Below are positions 11,110 through 23,065 of a stretch of DNA of 64,000 bases, one piece after another. The stretch lies in NCBI GenBank assembly GCA_030549495.1, contig JAUIRK010000945.1, forward strand, positions 2,005,501-2,069,500, read 5' to 3'. The number at the start of each line of letters is the position of its first letter. The stretch's first letter is position 1. The notes under the pieces were generated by a model. The model saw nothing but the letters and a program-made list of their open reading frames with translations, was not told the origin of the DNA and searched no databases. The DNA is from Nectonema munidae. Lineage: Eukaryota; Nematomorpha; Nectonematoida; Nectonematidae. The position numbers were made by a program, and so were the translations under genes.

Positions 11110-11822
11110 ATACACCTCTGTATCGTTTTATTTGACACTCCTTCATCAACGATGCCATGCTTCACCATTTGTTGTGCAAGGCTTTTATTTCTTCGCCAAA
11201 AAAGTGAAATTTCATAGGACGCTGTCACAATACCAACCGACTGCTCATATTACTTCCCCGTTTTGTCTAGTCGTTTTTCTCAAATTAAAATCGCGTTCTT
11301 TCTAGTCCGGTGGATTAGTTTGGAGATGGCCTTGTAAAAGGCTTCATTGATGAATTTGATAATGTCGTCATACACACTGTGGCACAGATTCTTCCCTATT
11401 CTCCAATCATAGAACCAAAATTAATATATTGACCGCTATACTGTCGTTTGGGCATCTTGATTTGACGCTATAATAATCTAAAATAAAACTAAAAGCTGCT
11501 TTTTAATATATTGAATATATATAATAATTTACATAATAATCGATAAAAATAAACAATCACCAATATGGTAGGTTAATTAATCAAATCACTGTAACTACTA
11601 CGTCAACAGAATGTGTGTGCATGCCACAGTATACACATATGCATATATTTACATGTATTACAGTTGGGAAACTAAAGAAAATGAACTTTAGCCAAATTCA
11701 CATTAAACTACATTTCTCTGTGTGGGAATTTCTGGGAAAACAAGTACTTTTTTTGAATTATGAAAAACATCTCGCGTACCACTTGGAAGGCTTTCGCGTA
11801 CAACAGGTTGGGAACCCCTAGT
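11110..11822 (-). mobile_element. hAT relic (ZBED/FAM200-type)
   Basis: Read on the minus strand, the element begins with CTAGGGGTTCCCAACCTG at 11822, a hAT-like terminus. A short frame from ATG 11455 reads MPKRQYSGQYINFGSMIGE, matching the N-terminus of ZBED5/FAM200-type transposases. VTASYEISLFW near 11210 matches their ASYEVS segment. Between them (11390-11280) lies an open stretch, KNLCHSVYDDIIKFINEAFY, that I do not recognise. No BED finger, C-terminal dimerisation domain or second terminus is visible. Confidence 0.5.
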
Positions 11823-11977
11823 ATACAACTTTGTTATATACACAATGTATCACACAGCTAGCATTTTTTTGTAGAAAAAGTCGCATGATTTTATTGAACA
11901 CTTTTTACTTATATTTCTTTCAATTATTATGGGATCAAATGTTTCTTTTAAGTTTAACTACATTTCCTGCTCTCCAG

Positions 11978-12507
11978 TGGATCTTTATCCCGATTCAAAC
12001 TACATCACAGGACAAAGTCAGTACTTGGGCAATCAGGTAGATACACAACAAGCGCGCTTTATGATTGGAAGCGAGTTGGATGAAATAAGCCCCAAGTGCT
12101 TCCATATTATCCAGGCTACGATCCCCAAATATCCATTCCTTACTCTCAAGATCCGTTGATCCAACAATAAACTCCCAACATTTTCAATTCTATATTCACA
12201 AAAAGACTTGAATCCTTCTTTACCACAAACCCAACCCCAAAACCCTCAAACACAGCACAGGCAAAGCCGGTACCTCCAACAAGTGCAACAACATCCCCAG
12301 TTCATTTCTCCGATCGCCAACAAAGTGGGTTATCAAACGCAAATAGCTGCCGTTGTCCCGAACCAAGATCAGTCCCGCGTTCTCGTGGAAATTAAGGAGA
12401 ACTCGATCTCACAAAGTTCTGTCGACACATTCTTATTTTCTCCCACCCAGAGCGCTCCTTCTTTATCGCAGTTTAGATCCTTGCAAATAGAAATCGTTCC
12501 AAAGTAA
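11978..12507 (+). pseudogene. Q/P-rich protein, last exon, unit 1
   Basis: The acceptor tttcctgctctccag ends at 11977. The exon starts in the frame DLYPDSNYITGQSQYLGNQ with QARFMIGSELDE after it. One base is lost after GATGAAAT (about 12087), and a further 2-base loss near 12204 (shared with unit 3) shifts it again. The downstream Q/P-rich frame (NPSLPQTQPQNPQTQHRQSR ... QIEIVPK, stop 12505) is therefore no longer joined to the start. AATAAA lies at 12679-12684. No domain recognised. The first exons were not found. Confidence 0.55.
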
Positions 12508-12519
12508 CACATATTTACT

Positions 12520-13450
12520 TTGATAGGTTATAAGTCAGCAGCATTGGGCTTCAAGGTCGCGTGTCAACGACTGCTCTTGAAAGAGAATTTTTTAATTCCT
12601 CGATTTTGTTTGTTTTTCCTTTTTTTCGATTCCGTTTTAACATATGTTGGTCGTTTATCTTTCTCTGATTCTATTATAAATAAAATAACGTAAATTCAAA
12701 TTGAAAAATAGAGTTGTAAGAGATAACAGAATTGAAATATGTAAAATCGAAAAAAAGATGAAATAGAATCGCAGAATTGTATAATAAGCGTAAAGATCGT
12801 ATGTATCAGAAAATCTGTACACAAAATCGCTTTTCGATGACGTCAAGGTAACGTGCACTTTTTATTAAACTCTGCAAATTCGGATCCATTATGGTATCAA
12901 AGTGTTATTTTTCATAAATATGATGCTTTCCACATATTTTTCATGTAATTGAAAATATTTGTGCATATATGAAAAAGTGTTTTTTTTTCAAAAAAAAAAA
13001 TCATTCTTAACCATGACATATATTGACCGTGGGTCGAGGGAAAAATACTTAATGATTATGATAATGAAAGAGCTAACTAGAGTGGGGCATGATCGTGAAA
13101 GGAGGATGTATACGTTTTAAATGCACCAAGATTAGGGTGTTTAAAGCGAAGTTTGATCTTTAGCGAAGTTTTAAAAGGAATGAAATTTTTCGTTCTAAAA
13201 GCAAATCCCTTTTTGTGGAAAGATTATTATCAAAATATGAATTATAGGAAGAAAAATTCAATTTGTATTAAAAAGCCTTCAATATATCGAAGGATGATGT
13301 ATTCAGATTGAACAAAATTTACTGTAAATTTGTACAATTTAATATGTCACAAGATACACTTTTAAACTCCTGGAAGAAAATTGCACAGCTTGTAGAATAA
13401 AAGAAGCAAATTTTGAATGTTAAGATTATGAGTTAGCCATTAAAAATATA
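12520..13450. other. no gene recognised (shared by units 1 and 3)
   Basis: After the polyadenylation signal of the Q/P-rich exon I see only AT-rich sequence, matched closely by 46590-47530. No open frame or repeat family was identified. Confidence 0.5.
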
Positions 13451-13455
13451 TTAAG

Positions 13456-13695
13456 GTGTATGAAGCTGTCAATCAAAATGTTTCTAATTTTGACATGCTT
13501 TATTTAAGCGAAACAGAATACACGCCGAAGTGCAAAGAAAATAAGTGCATTCGCTCGTCAGAAGCCACTAGAAGCAAAAGTAAGGAAGGCAAAAACGTGC
13601 TCAACAGAAAAGCGTGGAAGAAAAAGAGGCAGCGTTGGAAAAAGCTAAAGTTATCAAGAATGAAAAAAGACGTGAGATATTTACTTTTTTTTTGA
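13456..13695 (+). pseudogene. Lys-rich exon-like piece, unit 1
   Basis: One frame reads SETEYTPKCKENKCIRSSEA and then TRSKSKEGKNVL. In unit 3 (47537-47794) the same frame continues as KSVEEKEAALEKAKVIKKEK, a coiled-coil pattern. In unit 1 a one-base difference after GTGCTCAA puts that part in another frame. A second overlapping frame starts MKLSIKMFLILTCFI, signal-peptide-like, but stops at once. Function unknown; conserved only between units 1 and 3. Confidence 0.3.
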
Positions 13696-13899
13696 ACAAT
13701 CATCCAAAGTTAACTGTTTTTAACCCTCAAAAGACGAAGTATGGCTTTTTACCCAATCCAAGTTTTCAACCTTGTTTTTGGCCTATAAAAATATATGTAA
13801 CCCAGCCAGTAAATATCATGTATTTTTGCATTTATATATTACCAATTCAGTATGCCTATTTTCACTTTATCAGGTAACGTTATTTTTCTTACAGCGGAG

Positions 13900-14400
13900 T
13901 GCTTCTAAATAGAGGTGTACAAAATGCTCAAGAGTGAAAAATGACTTTATTTTTTTTCCAAAATTTATAAAAAAAGGCAGAAGAAAAATTGTTTTCACTT
14001 TATGAAACATGTGAAAAAACCAAAGAATTTCGAATTTGAAAGTTAAAATATATCATTTCTTGGTGAAAATTCCAAGAAAATTAACGCCATCTAAACTAAA
14101 AAAAAATTTTATGCTGAAAAAGTTCCAAAAATTTCATTTTCGTTTTTTAAGAGGGACAATAGTTTATTCTACAGAGTTCCAGGTTACGTTATATAAAAAA
14201 TGCTAAACAAAATGTTTACGATTTGACTTTCATATTGGGAGAATTACTTTTCAGAAGCTATGATTTATTTTCTTAGTAATCAGAATTCGTTACGGTAAAA
14301 ATGGGTGTAAAGACATTTTCCCAAAAATAAAAAAACTTGAGAAACTGAACTGGAATAAAAAATTTAAAAATTTTGCAAAATTTATTTCTAGATAAAACAG
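13900..14400. other. no gene recognised
   Basis: AT-rich sequence between the exon-like piece and the piggyBac 3' end. It presumably includes the piggyBac terminal region, but I could not identify a TTAA-flanked inverted repeat. Confidence 0.4.
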
Positions 14401-14411
14401 AAAAATGAGAT

Positions 14412-16140
14412 TTATTGACATCTTGGACATAAAAAACTAGTATGATTTTTACATATAAATCGATGACATATATCACATCTTCTTGTTCCTCTTGTCCTAG
14501 GTTTGCAATTTTGGACTGAACAAAATCCTCGGGAAGAAGAAGACCGTATACTTCTACTTGTTTCTTCTTCAAATCCGAAAAATTGAAAAAGTGATCTTCT
14601 TACACTACTCAGGGAGCTAAAATTTTATCTAAAGCGCATTGATTCCTCAACTAGGTTTAGACACAAATCCCTAATGAAATGTTTCCTTCCTCCTTTCTTG
14701 ATGGTAGGAAACAAGCTAGAATCATTTTTATGTGCAATTATCCAACTATTTAAAATACTTATATCTAGATAATTAGCAAATAAAACCATTGGCCATCTTC
14801 TGGATTGTCTATAACATGTGTATTCTCGCAACATTTTATTTGCTGTGTCTACCCCTCTTTTATATTTGTTATAAAGAACAATTGTTTCTGGCTTTTTTCG
14901 ATGTCCTAGCGTTATTATGTCCTCTAAATGTTGACTGGACAAGCAATAAACGACTTTAAAATTTTTCCTTGCATGTTTTTGAGGTATATAAGCAGTCAGT
15001 GATGCTTCTGAGGTATAGAAAAATTTACTTTCACATTCATTCAATTTAAAGCCTTTCAAATGCTCTGGTCGTATAATATGTGGCATAAAAACTCTATTGG
15101 ACCTAACGGTCCCTAGCATAGTAACATTTTTACTGTTAGCCCAGACACAAAGTTCATGGGACGTGAAAAATCTGTCTGCAACTACATCTGTGCCAGGGGG
15201 AAGGTTGAGCTCAGTTACCATTCTTTGTACTATGTTTTTACTACTAAAGTAACTGGTGTCACTTAGTCCTGAAACATAAACTTCGGGTTTGAGTACATAG
15301 AAAGAGGATGCATCGTTGCAATGGTATACCTTCATTCCATAGTGACCAGACTTGGATTTATCATAGATTTTAAACGAGCATCTACCCCTAAACTTTACGA
15401 GTTGCTCATCTATTGTGACATATTCGCCGGGACCATAATACTTGAAAATTTTTTTGGCGAAATGGTCATGTAAAAACCTTATTGGCGAAATTTTATCATT
15501 CAAATTCCTTTCTGTCCTCTTATCAAAACGTATAAATATTTTTATCAAATCAAACATGTCCCTAGTCATTGAGGCAACTAAAAAAGGTTCTCCAAACTTT
15601 TCAGAAAACAAATACTTAAAATCAATACGCTGATTTCTTGCTTGTCCCATAAAAGCTATGCATCCCAAGTAAGCAAGAAGATCACTTATTTCAAATTTTT
15701 CATAGCAATAATTCAAGTTTGCTTACTTCGGGTAGAGCTCCTGTAACAAACAATTTAATTGCCAAACTGGATAGAAATGAAATAACTTACATGTAATTTT
15801 CTTTCAAATGAACACACGTACATTCAAAAATGTATTGGATAATTTCTTTTGTAAAAAAAAGTTGAAATATTTCAACGGATTTTCTCAAACATTCAGTCCC
15901 TTTTTTAGGACCCAAAGGATGCATGATGTTATATCTAATGTTTTGTCTTCTGGGTCGACCTTGGTTGAGTCTTCTAGGTGTCCAAAAATACTCAGTTCCA
16001 TCTGGGGCGATAAGAGAGTCAGAAATATTATTATCTTCAGTAGCGCTCGACGAGTAAGTACAACTGGAACTGTTGGAAGATAAGAACTTTCATCATTTGA
16101 AGAACTGGAAAAGCTTGATATTAGGAGTGTTTGTACAAAA
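14412..16140 (-). mobile_element. piggyBac element, transposase nearly complete
   Basis: The main frame (15716-14625) is a DDE_Tnp_1_7-type transposase. The three catalytic aspartates are visible in EYVTIDEQLVKFRGR (near 15415), VVADRFFTSHEL (near 15180) and KRGVDTANKMLREY (near 14850). One TAA at 14625-14627 interrupts it. The same frame then runs on to the Cys-rich C-terminal domain CKPRTRGTRRCDICHRF...CPRCQ, stop at 14412. The N-terminal part (APDGTEYFWTPRRLNQGRP and GPKKGTECLRKSVEIF, 16010-15830) is in at least two frames. A 50-bp stretch 15741-15790 has GTAAGT...TTTGTTACAG and could be an intron. The open frame begins at a TTG, so the true start lies upstream. Present only in unit 1. Confidence 0.85.
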
Positions 16141-16870
16141 TACTGGCGTTTGCTTCGAACAATATACCAATATTGATATTTATTTAATACTCGTAAGTTT
16201 GCATGTCATTCATACGATCATATTTCGTTACATTCATATTTGTCGCAAACAGTGCACTCATTGAATGCGTCTTTATTTTCATAATAAATAAAATCAGTAT
16301 CACATATGAGAACGATAAGAATCACATATATAAATTAACATATATAATATATTTGTTTTTCTTTTAATTGTTAAAGGTTGTAATAAATTGCGCGTTTTAA
16401 TTTTTTTTAGATAAGAATTTTTTCCACAACTATCCATAGAATTTGCATCAAAACGACTTCCTTCATAAAGCATTTATGGAAGAAAAATTTGATCATTAAG
16501 CGATATATACCACATGCAATTTCATAGAGAAGATAAGATAAATAAAACTTAGTTTAAAAGAAAGAGGAACACTAATGTCTAGGTCCAAAACTAAAAGTCT
16601 ACAGAAAATCCTAAGGTCCGTTATCACTTTTAGAAAAACTAGAATTTTATAACATTTCGTTTTTTCTTAACTGAATTTTAAGTTACAAACTTGATCTCTG
16701 AAGCAAAAAGTTTGTAAATTTTTACTCAGTGCTAAACACAAACATCTAATAAACATACAATGTTTACAAAAGTAAAGAAACATTTATTTTTTGATTTAGT
16801 CATCTATATGAAGAAGAAGGAGGACTTTATTTAAAATATTTTTCGGGAAACAAAAATATATATCTACACA
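16140..16870. other. no gene recognised; left flank of LINE-B
   Basis: AT-rich. The part 16358-16520 is matched at 47920-48070 in unit 3, so it belongs to the ancestral unit. The remainder shows nothing I recognise. Confidence 0.4.
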
Positions 16871-16877
16871 GCATAAT

Positions 16878-19561
16878 CTATTCAACACACAATGATACAT
16901 CGAGCAAGGCAGCTTCCAAAGGTTTATGAAAAGCGCTATAAGGAAATGTAACTTTATAAAAGAAAACAAGCAAGTATTCTAAATTTACAGGGAAAACCAT
17001 TTTTATTTGGCTATTGATCGTTTCGGGATAATAATCAGAGATGACTTTCTTTTTGAATAACTTTCTAAATTTTGCAACTGAGGAGCAACTTTCTCCAATA
17101 AGGTGACGATAAATTGCGTAAAATGTTGGTACTTTGTACATCGCTGACTGGTGGGAGAGTTTGAGTCTATAAAAAGGTTTGGTACGTCTTGAAGGTGTTC
17201 GGAAGGCGTAAGCATTCCTTTGATCGTACTTTATTATATTTTGGAAGAGATTATGAGAACATTGGTTTAGACAATCGAGTAACAAGGTATCCAGTTTCAG
17301 ATTATAACGGTCTTTGATTTTAAGTAATCCAAAATTCAGAAATAAATGGTCTGAATGAGAAAACTTGTTCAAGTTGCAAAGAGTTTATGTGCTTTGCGAT
17401 TCAAAGTTTCCAAGAGTTCTATATTTGAGTGTCCATATATTTAAGTGATTAAAAAGATCTTTAAAATGAAGTTTTGAATCAATAAATAAACCAAGCAGAT
17501 TAAAACTGTCTATAGCGCTTATCCTACATTTTTCAAATAAAATAATATTAACTTTATTACCTGTTGACATTACTATTGCTTTAGTTTTGCTTACATTACT
17601 GGCCAAGGCATTATTTTCAAACCATTCAAACACTTTCTAAAGATTGGCCACATAAGTGTCAAATTTCAAAGCATCGCAATCAAAAACAAGGTGACACCAT
17701 CAGCATACATTAAAAAGTTGGAAAAGTCAGAGTATTTTTGCAAATCATTAATGTTTAATACAAAGAACAGAGACCCAAGAATTGATCGTTGAGGTACACC
17801 TCGTGTTAAACATCTGATGACAGAGTTCACATCTTTTAAAGAAACAAAAGGTCTTCGGTTTTTCAAGTAAGAAGCTATGAAACTACAGGTGCTTTGCGAG
17901 AACCCATAACTGAGAAGTTTTGACCATAAAAGTTCGTGAGAAATTGAATCAAACGCCATATTTTCAACTTACTTCTTCATTCTAGAATCCAAAAAGATTA
18001 ATTCAGCATCTTTTTTTTTCTAAGTGAGATATGATTTTATTGATCAAAAAACTATGAAGAAGTTCAGTAGAAAAATTCTGTCTAAACGCAAATTGTTTGC
18101 CGAAATATATGTTACTTTTTGATAAAAAACTTTAAATTTGGAATTAGATAATCTTCTCGAAAATTAAAACTGGGATTATTGAGATCGGTCTGAAGTTTGA
18201 TAAAGTATAACTATTAGCTTTTTTGGGAATAGCAAAAACTTTGTTCAATTTTAGAACAGATGGAAAGACAGAATATTGAATGCAAATGTTGAAGCATTTT
18301 GATAAAACAGAAGAGAAACTATCTAACACTAACTTTATATGGTGAAGGTTAATACCGTAAGTATCTGTTGTCATTTACAATTCACAATCCTGTACCGCAA
18401 CTAAAACATCATTTTGATCTGTAAAATCTAAATAAATGTTTTCATCGTTTTGTTTTCCCGTTGAATTGAAAATATATGATGGGCAAAACAAAGGAATCAT
18501 TGAATTTATTAACAATAGTGTCTTTATCAAAAACGAATTGTCCTCCATCAATCTCTAGTATAACAATATTTTCCTCATTTGGTTTAATGAACGTATTGAT
18601 CTGTGACCAAATTTCTTTTGAACTTCTTTTGAGATTAAAATAGGCTTTATAGTACTTTTTTTAAAATAGATAATCTTCTTTTTTTATAAAGTTTCGAAGT
18701 CTAATGAAGTTGTCTTTCAATAAAGAATAATTGTTTTTCGAACTTTTCATTTTTTTCCATAATAATCTCGATTTTTAATAAGCTTGAGTACGTCTGCTTT
18801 CACCCACGGTTCCAACTTTACTTTATACCTTGATTTGTTATTGCACACGAATCCTCTTTGTGAATCATGAACTAAAGAAGAAAATAAAAGAGTAACTTTA
18901 TTAAAAAGTATTTCAGGACTAAACTCAAACTTTTCCACAACAGATAATCTTTATGATACTGGTACAATCAAAAGTTGATTTATCATCCATAGAATGTTTT
19001 ATTTTCAAATCAATCAATCGAGAGACAGATAGGAAAGTGATCAGAAAATAGTCCATGATAGTATTGGAGGAAGGACGTGTTGGAGAGTTTATACAAAATT
19101 TGAATCCTTTTGTCAAAACATCACAAAAAACTAATCGTATTAGAGCTAGATTTTGAAATGTGAATATTAAAATCGCCAGCAAAAATATTCAAGGAAGAAT
19201 AAGCAGATACGGATGGGATAGAATTGAAGTATTCATAAAACTTATCTATTATACAAGGAAGAAGTGTTGGTCTCCGATATATATTATATATAAGTACTCG
19301 TTTATCATACACATTCTGAATTTCTCAAAGAAAATGTTCAAAGCTGTTAGGAGATACAAACTTTCTTAATATTCTGAAACGAAGACTTTTCTCTATGAAG
19401 AAACATAAAGCACTATGTGAACTTAGATCATTAAAGTAACTTATACAATTATAAGGAACAATATTATAAAGAATGTTTTCATTTGCCCGCGTCACATATA
19501 ACTTGGACTTGATTTTGTTTATATGTGCAAGAGAATCGTCTAACAAACGTGACAAGTTCAT
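16878..19561 (-). mobile_element. LINE-B, old decayed copy
   Basis: A strongly degraded non-LTR retrotransposon. Endonuclease pieces: the 19561-19325 region and FAGDFNIHI near 19180. Linker: LEPWVKADVLKLIKNRDYY near 18790. RT pieces: NKVFAIPKKAN and LSNFRPISIIPV near 18200, MAFDSISHELLWSKLL at 17959, GVPQRSILGSLFF near 17790, and YADG at the catalytic site instead of YADD (17700). C-terminal part: 17372-16878. Many frame changes occur. A short internal piece (19125-19167) and the left flank are found at 48077-48118 in unit 3. The insertion is therefore older than the 30-kb duplication, and unit 3 has lost most of it. Confidence 0.75.
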
Positions 19562-19606
19562 CGAATTTCCTGTTTAGTGATTGATATAAAATAAGAGGAG
19601 ATAACC

Positions 19607-19682
19607 TTAAATGAAAAAGACAAACTTAAAACGAAAAAGGATGACTTAAAGTGAAAAAGGACGAATTTGAAGTGAAAATGCC
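19607..19682. repeat. four imperfect 20-bp tandem repeats
   Basis: Units of the form TTAAA-GAAAAAGGA-GA repeat about every 20 bases (ttaaaacgaaaaaggatgac, ttaaagtgaaaaaggacgaa). The same leader is present at 32376-32450, 50275-50350 and 63045-63120. Confidence 0.6.
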
Positions 19683-19689
19683 ATTAGTG

Positions 19690-21225
19690 AAAATTTTTTA
19701 AGGTTGAGATAACATTATATTTTTAAAATTAATGTATAAAATTCTAAGTCAAAGGAATTTTTAACATTGGCAAAAAAAGCACAAAGTCCGTCAATGGTGT
19801 TAGAACAAAAATTCTCCGAAAGTTTCAAAAGCAAATCGTTGAATGTAATTTCCAGAACTTTCTACAACTTCAAAGAAAAATTCCAAGTGTAGACCTGAAG
19901 CTCTGTAGAATTATGAACTTTCATTTCAGACTTCAGAAGCATTTATCTTTTTTCCATTACACGTGTATAAGAATGCGTATATTTAAATTTTCCGATTTCA
20001 CTTAACTTTTGAGTTAAATTGATGAAGGGTATCGATAACATACTTCAGAAAGAATGCACTCCTCATGGGGAAACTAAAATAAAAGTAGCACGTTGGAAAT
20101 GGCAAAATTTAAATTCCAAAGTAACTTGACTTCCAAAATTCTGACATACGTTTTACCCTTCGTACTCAAATAAAATACCATATGTGAAAATTATATACAA
20201 AGAACGTGAGCTACCAAGCTATTGCGATTATACAGAAAAAAAATGTTAAACAGGCAGTTTAATTTAAGATCACTAAAAGGCCTACTCAGATCTTTTAGGG
20301 AAGAAAGACACCATAAATCGAAAAAGTTTTGTTTCTTCACTTACACGTGTATACACTAAAATTTAGGCAGTACTTGTAGTTGAGATTTGGGGGAGATATA
20401 AGAAAGAAAGATGATAAAAAAGTCTAAAAAGATGAGACTCAACTTCCAAGTTTGCCAAAGACTCGATCAATGTCCAAAAAAACGAAATTTGGTTAATGCC
20501 CAAAAGTTGGTGCAAAGGAAAGGGAGAGAGATATGTAAAAAATGTCTTTTATGTAACTTTCTTGAAATGCATAGAAAGAAAGCGGATATCAGAAGAAGCC
20601 TTTAGATTAGACAAAAGAGAAAACTAAAGACATTTTGGCCTAAAAGAGTCTATCATTCTGGTGATAATGGAAACAATAGCATAATCATCATCATTAACAT
20701 CAACATGATAAGAAAGTATATAAAGATTGCCACTTCAAGAGTTGACGAAGAAGAATCAAGATGGAAGAAATAAAAATGGAGTGAGCAATGCAGCCAACCT
20801 CACATGGATAAATTTCTCGACCTGAAAAATACAAAGAATGCGTAAAGTGTGTCAAAATGTCGACAAAAAAATAAAAAAAATATTAAAAAAAATTCTTTAA
20901 ACTCAGCTAGCTTTCTAACTTATTGATTAACTAATTGGATGTATTTTTTACTCTTTTCCTGTTTTACTATGCAGAACGCTTCAAGTTGTCGTCTATTTTT
21001 TGTAAATCGGTATTAGACCTTTTGACCGTTTTTTATCAGTTATTTTTTATTTGGCATTTAATCTGCACACCATATGCAGTAGAAGAACTGAGATAAATCA
21101 GATATGCAAAAGTCCGCTTACAAAGAATGAAACTCTTCTGAATTAAAAGAATGCCTTCATAATAAGTCAATGAAATTCGAGAAATGATTTGGAATTAAAA
21201 AGGATTCTGTATATGCTTAACTTAC
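19690..21225. other. recurrent 1.5-kb stretch, no gene recognised
   Basis: Kept in units 2-5. A plus-strand frame around 20411-20605 reads NLVNAQKLVQRKGREICKK. In unit 4 (51069-51284) it is open for 71 codons, and its phase differs between copies because of small indels. I do not recognise the product. A TATATAAAG box lies at 20717-20725 (also near 33478 and 51374), with ATGGAAGAAATAA about 50 bases on. It is a possible plus-strand core promoter but has no open frame behind it. Confidence 0.3.
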
Positions 21226-21603
21226 TTCCAATATCTCTGCACCTGAGAAGGCTGTAGCCATTGAGAGACAGAAGAATAAATGCTCTGAATGTATTTTCTC
21301 CAAAATCAACTAGATCTAGGCATGATAATTCAAACAAAATACGGATTTTTTTTAAAAAATAATAAAAATAAATTTCTTCATTATGCGGTTTACCATGTGA
21401 TCAACTATTATTCAAAATTTGATCAAATAGACAAAACAAATAAATTTAAGATTATTATCATTATTTGAATTTTAAAAAAATATAGATTTCCTTAAAATAA
21501 ATTTAAAAAATGGAACGTATATAATGAATATAAATATTAAGTAAGGAATCGCATTTACCTCCAAAATTCTGCTAATTTTTTAAATCTGGATTCCGAGTCC
21601 CCC
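21226..21603 (-). other. candidate exon pair 3' of the pseudokinase, unit 2
   Basis: The second stretch (21226-21309) keeps CTAG acceptor and GTAAGT donor. The first (21559-21603) has a one-base loss relative to unit 1, giving GCAGAATTTTGGAG before the donor. Confidence 0.25.
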
Positions 21604-21958
21604 CTAAAAGGTATTGACCGCTCACCGGCGGGGGTATCATGTGAGCCAGAAACTCACACTCATTGTTGCCCGGTTATAATTTCATCGATAACATTTTTAC
21701 ACATTTTCACTATGATTGATAACTTTATTACTTTATAACTTGCGAAACTATTTTTTTATTACATTTTTTTCGATTTTTACCTTTTTTATTAATTTTTTTA
21801 TTCAAAATTTAACTTTTTTATTATAAATTTAAATGAACAACTTTCACATACCTCAATTACACTGAAAATCAAAATGGGAATAATAAATATTTTTTGTGTT
21901 AACTATTTTAAAGAATTTGAGACTTTTTGAGATAGGTTGGTTAAAACATTTTTAAAAT

Positions 21959-23065
21959 TCAACTGAAATATACTTTGTATTTTCCTTGATTGGATGAATT
22001 TGAGTAAATAGATCGTTTTTCTTGACTTGAACTTTTCATCGGACTATCTAAAAATTTTTCACAACATGAAGTGCCTTTTTCGATAAATTGGGGCTTAACA
22101 AAGTCCTTTCCACTATTGGTTATGTGGCCTTCAACCCAAGGATCTTTCTTCAGTAAATCTTCAATGGCAAAATTTCTCCTTTCTAAATAACTTGCACCCA
22201 TTTCTATAAAATTGTCAAATGCGCGACGTTCATGAGACGCGTTCTTTCCGCACGCTTCAAAGTTGCACGCTTTTTCCAACATACGCAAATTTCTTCTGAA
22301 ATACATCCAATCACTCTTTCCTCTATATCCCATTTCTTGGGCCATTTCTTTCCGAGAAAATATAAAATCAATGATTTTCAAGTTCCCCTCTTCATCGAAC
22401 ATGATGTTGCTATTGTGTAAATAGTTGTTTGTGATATAATTACTACGTAAATAAGTTATCGCCAAAAGTAATTGGGCGCTGTAACTCTTTGCTTCTTCCA
22501 CGCTGACCCCTTTCTTCAGGCATTTTATGCCCAGCGTATCTCCCGGCAAAAATTCTTGAACGATGTAGAGGAATTCTTTATCCAGATACACGTCATTGAT
22601 TTCCACCGTGAATTTCGAATTCAACATCTTCAGATAATTGACCCCTTGAATAACCCCTTCGACGAGAACTTCTGACTCTTGATTGTACGGTATCACTTTG
22701 AGAGTGTGCTTTTTCAAAGTATTGATGTTTAAGCACTGATAAACCTTTCCAATTATTCCCTTAGCCAAATATTTTTGAATTACATATTCTTCGTAAACCG
22801 ATGTTGTTTTGGGTTTCAGTGCTTTTTTTACGTACAAATAACGAGAATCTTCGAATTTTATGGACTCTGAAACTGTACAAACTGTGTCCTTTTGTGAACA
22901 TTCTTTTAATCTCTTGGCATTTTCACTTTTAACAGAATCTTTTTTGATACTTGAATTTAATGCATTTTGACTTTGTGATGATATGATGTTACTTGAAAAT
23001 TTTCCTGCAAGCCAAGATATATTAGAAAATATAAAGTTGGTGGAGAACATTAAGACCTGCTCCAT
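21959..23065 (-). CDS. AGC-type pseudokinase, copy 2
   Basis: Same 368-codon frame, start and stop as copy 1. It differs by about nine residues: G56C, Y71F, I95V, A204T, G334C, N338F, I343M, R347S and E348Q. None falls in the kinase motifs: K123, NNYLHNSN and DFI are unchanged. Synonymous changes are also present (for example the Leu183 and Ala300 codons). The 5' and 3' flanks are collinear with copy 1. No intron or frameshift is visible. Confidence 0.85.
   Translation of the reverse strand: MEQVLMFSTNFIFSNISWLAGKFSSNIISSQSQNALNSSIKKDSVKSENAKRLKECSQKDTVCTVSESIKFEDSRYLYVKKALKPKTTSVYEEYVIQKYLAKGIIGKVYQCLNINTLKKHTLKVIPYNQESEVLVEGVIQGVNYLKMLNSKFTVEINDVYLDKEFLYIVQEFLPGDTLGIKCLKKGVSVEEAKSYSAQLLLAITYLRSNYITNNYLHNSNIMFDEEGNLKIIDFIFSRKEMAQEMGYRGKSDWMYFRRNLRMLEKACNFEACGKNASHERRAFDNFIEMGASYLERRNFAIEDLLKKDPWVEGHITNSGKDFVKPQFIEKGTSCCEKFLDSPMKSSSQEKRSIYSNSSNQGKYKVYFS

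Noticed and set aside
5671-12000. Pseudokinase and Q/P-rich exon as one divergent gene pair with a shared promoter
   Set aside because: Plausible from orientation, but no first exon of the plus-strand gene could be found.
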